Positions 5,923 to 6,894 of a DNA stretch of 6,894 bases are shown here, in pieces. Origin of the DNA: an uncultured Polyangiaceae bacterium (GTDB taxonomy: Bacteria > Myxococcota_A > Polyangia > Polyangiales > Polyangiaceae). Position numbers and translations under genes: made by a program. Location: the NCBI GenBank assembly GCA_938004815.1, contig CALKVR010001403.1, forward strand, positions 1-6,894, written 5' to 3'. The notes beneath the pieces were generated by a model, which made no database searches, had not been told where the DNA came from, and saw only the letters and a program-made list of their open reading frames with translations. Position 1 is the first letter of the stretch. Every line of letters starts with the position of its first letter.

Positions 5923-6894
5923 TCAGGGTCTGTAGGGGAGCGTGTAGCCGTCTTTGGTGAAGGCGTGCGCGTCGAAGTAGCCGCGCAGCAGGGCGAGCTT
6001 CGCCTCGAAGATCTGGGGCTCGACGGCGGATAGGTCTTTCAGCTCGCCCGGATCGTCCGGCAGAAAATAGAGCTCCTTCGTGCCGAGGCGCCGATCGACG
6101 AGGAGCTTGTAGCCGTCGGGAAAGTACATGGCCTGGGCGTGGCGGCCCGACTCGGAGACCACCGGGCGCTCGAGGGTCACGGGCTCACCACGAAGCAGCG
6201 GGACCAGGCTCTGCCCCATGAACGTGGCGGGGGTCGGCAAGCGGTGGATGTCGAGGATCGTGGGGCCGAGATCGGCCAACGTCACGAACGCATCCACGCG
6301 TCGCGGGGTGAGGCCGGCGCCCCAGAAGACGAGCGGCACCCGGGTGAGCTCGTCGTAGAGCGAGACGGCGTGCTCGTGGGTGTCGTGCTCACCGAACGCC
6401 TCGCCGTGGTCGCCGGTCACGACGATGAGGGTCCTGGCCGCGGCGCCGCGCTGCTCGATGTCGGCGAGGATGCGACCGAGCTGGGTGTCGACGACCGCGA
6501 CCTCGCGCAGGTAGCGTTCGAACGGCGTGCCCTCTTTGCCGCCGCGATCATACGGTGCATGGGGCTCGAAGTAGTGGGTGTAGAGCAAGAGCTTGCCGCT
6601 CGCCTGCTTGCCCATTCGCGTGATGAGGTGGTCGGTGATCTTGGCGGCGGGGAGGCCGACCGGCGAGCCCTTGTCGATGTACTCGGCGAAGTCGGCGGTG
6701 ATGCCGAAACGCGGAGCGAACCCGGTGCCGCTCATGACGAGCGACGTGTCGACGCCGCCCTCGCCGAGCAGCCGCGGCAGGCGCGGAAACTCGTCGTTGT
6801 GGGTGTAGAGCTTCTGCCGACCGCCGCCGGTCTGCTCCGTCCAGTAGAGCTGCGAGTAGAAGCGCCCGGTGAACACGGTCACGAGGGAGGGGAC
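5923..6894 (-). CDS. Sulfatase-like hydrolase/transferase (alkaline phosphatase superfamily), partial, N-terminus beyond right edge
   Basis: The frame is open to the last base of the window, giving 323 codons of C-terminal sequence. The first residues, VPSLVTVFTGR, match the substrate-loop helix (xPSxxSLxTG) that normally lies some 50 or more residues into such enzymes, so the true start and the first metal-binding aspartates are outside; the GTG at 6882 falls within this motif and is not a start. Counting from the edge codon, further family motifs are THYFEPHAPY (106-115), EVAVVDTQLGRIL (131-143), VVTGDHGEAFGEH (158-170, metal ligands D162 and H163), SLYDELTRVPLVF (178-190), TLADLGPTILD (205-215) and GTKELYFLPDDPGEL (271-285). 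The superfamily cleaves or transfers sulfate or phospho-groups, usually in the periplasm or outside the cell. The substrate cannot be told. It is the upstream gene of an operon with the GT-C-like protein, whose start lies one base after this stop. The nucleophile residue is just outside the window. Confidence 0.9.
   Translation of the reverse strand, partial: VPSLVTVFTGRFYSQLYWTEQTGGGRQKLYTHNDEFPRLPRLLGEGGVDTSLVMSGTGFAPRFGITADFAEYIDKGSPVGLPAAKITDHLITRMGKQASGKLLLYTHYFEPHAPYDRGGKEGTPFERYLREVAVVDTQLGRILADIEQRGAAARTLIVVTGDHGEAFGEHDTHEHAVSLYDELTRVPLVFWGAGLTPRRVDAFVTLADLGPTILDIHRLPTPATFMGQSLVPLLRGEPVTLERPVVSESGRHAQAMYFPDGYKLLVDRRLGTKELYFLPDDPGELKDLSAVEPQIFEAKLALLRGYFDAHAFTKDGYTLPYRP

Noticed and set aside
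6880..6882. GTG 6882 as start of the sulfatase-like gene
   Set aside because: The codon lies inside the conserved PSLVTVFTG motif, and the frame stays open to the window edge, so the gene is truncated rather than starting here.
1..6894. Search for defence systems, CRISPR, tRNA, mobile elements and long repeats
   Set aside because: No repeated spacer pattern, tRNA cloverleaf, transposase or long direct repeat was seen; coding style is uniform across all five genes, without a sign of recent transfer.

Overview
This is a G+C-rich, tightly packed chromosomal stretch from a bacterium. Codons strongly prefer G or C at the third position, there is GTG start use, and no tRNA, rRNA, CRISPR array, insertion sequence or phage gene is visible. 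Composition and gene types (GT-C membrane glycosyltransferases, a sulfatase-like enzyme, a glutamine-dependent asparagine-synthase homologue, a SAM methyltransferase) fit a soil or aquatic Myxococcota (myxobacterium) or a similar high-GC Gram-negative. That assignment is inference; nothing in the window proves the taxon.

Five protein genes fill the window, two of them cut by its edges. Bases 1-1125 (minus strand) hold the N-terminal 375 codons of a GT39/ArnT-like membrane glycosyltransferase that runs off the left edge. A divergent intergenic region of about 140 bp (1126-1264) follows. Bases 1265-2908 (plus) encode a complete AsnB-like amidotransferase, and 2916-3962 (plus) a complete class I SAM methyltransferase that starts 7 bp after the AsnB-like stop. 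Bases 3975-5921 (minus) encode a large multi-pass GT-C-like membrane protein with a cysteine-containing C-terminal domain. Bases 5923-6894 (minus) encode the C-terminal 323 residues of a sulfatase/alkaline-phosphatase-superfamily protein whose N-terminus lies beyond the right edge. The sulfatase stop and the GTG start of the membrane protein are one base apart, so those two form an operon. The plus pair and the minus pair converge with only 12 bp between them, inside a GC-rich inverted repeat. No gene-free stretch exceeds 300 bp.

The set looks like part of a cell-envelope or extracellular-glycan locus: lipid-linked sugar transferases in the membrane, a sulfatase-like enzyme acting on a surface substrate, and a cytoplasmic pair that could amidate and methylate a sugar or other small precursor. 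This joint role is inference from gene types and neighbourhood. The most notable points are the tight AsnB-like/methyltransferase pair, an Asn in place of the usual Asp in the HRGPD motif, a Trm112-like N-terminus without zinc cysteines, and the unusual minus-strand membrane protein. I saw no evidence of a defence system or other clearly new system.
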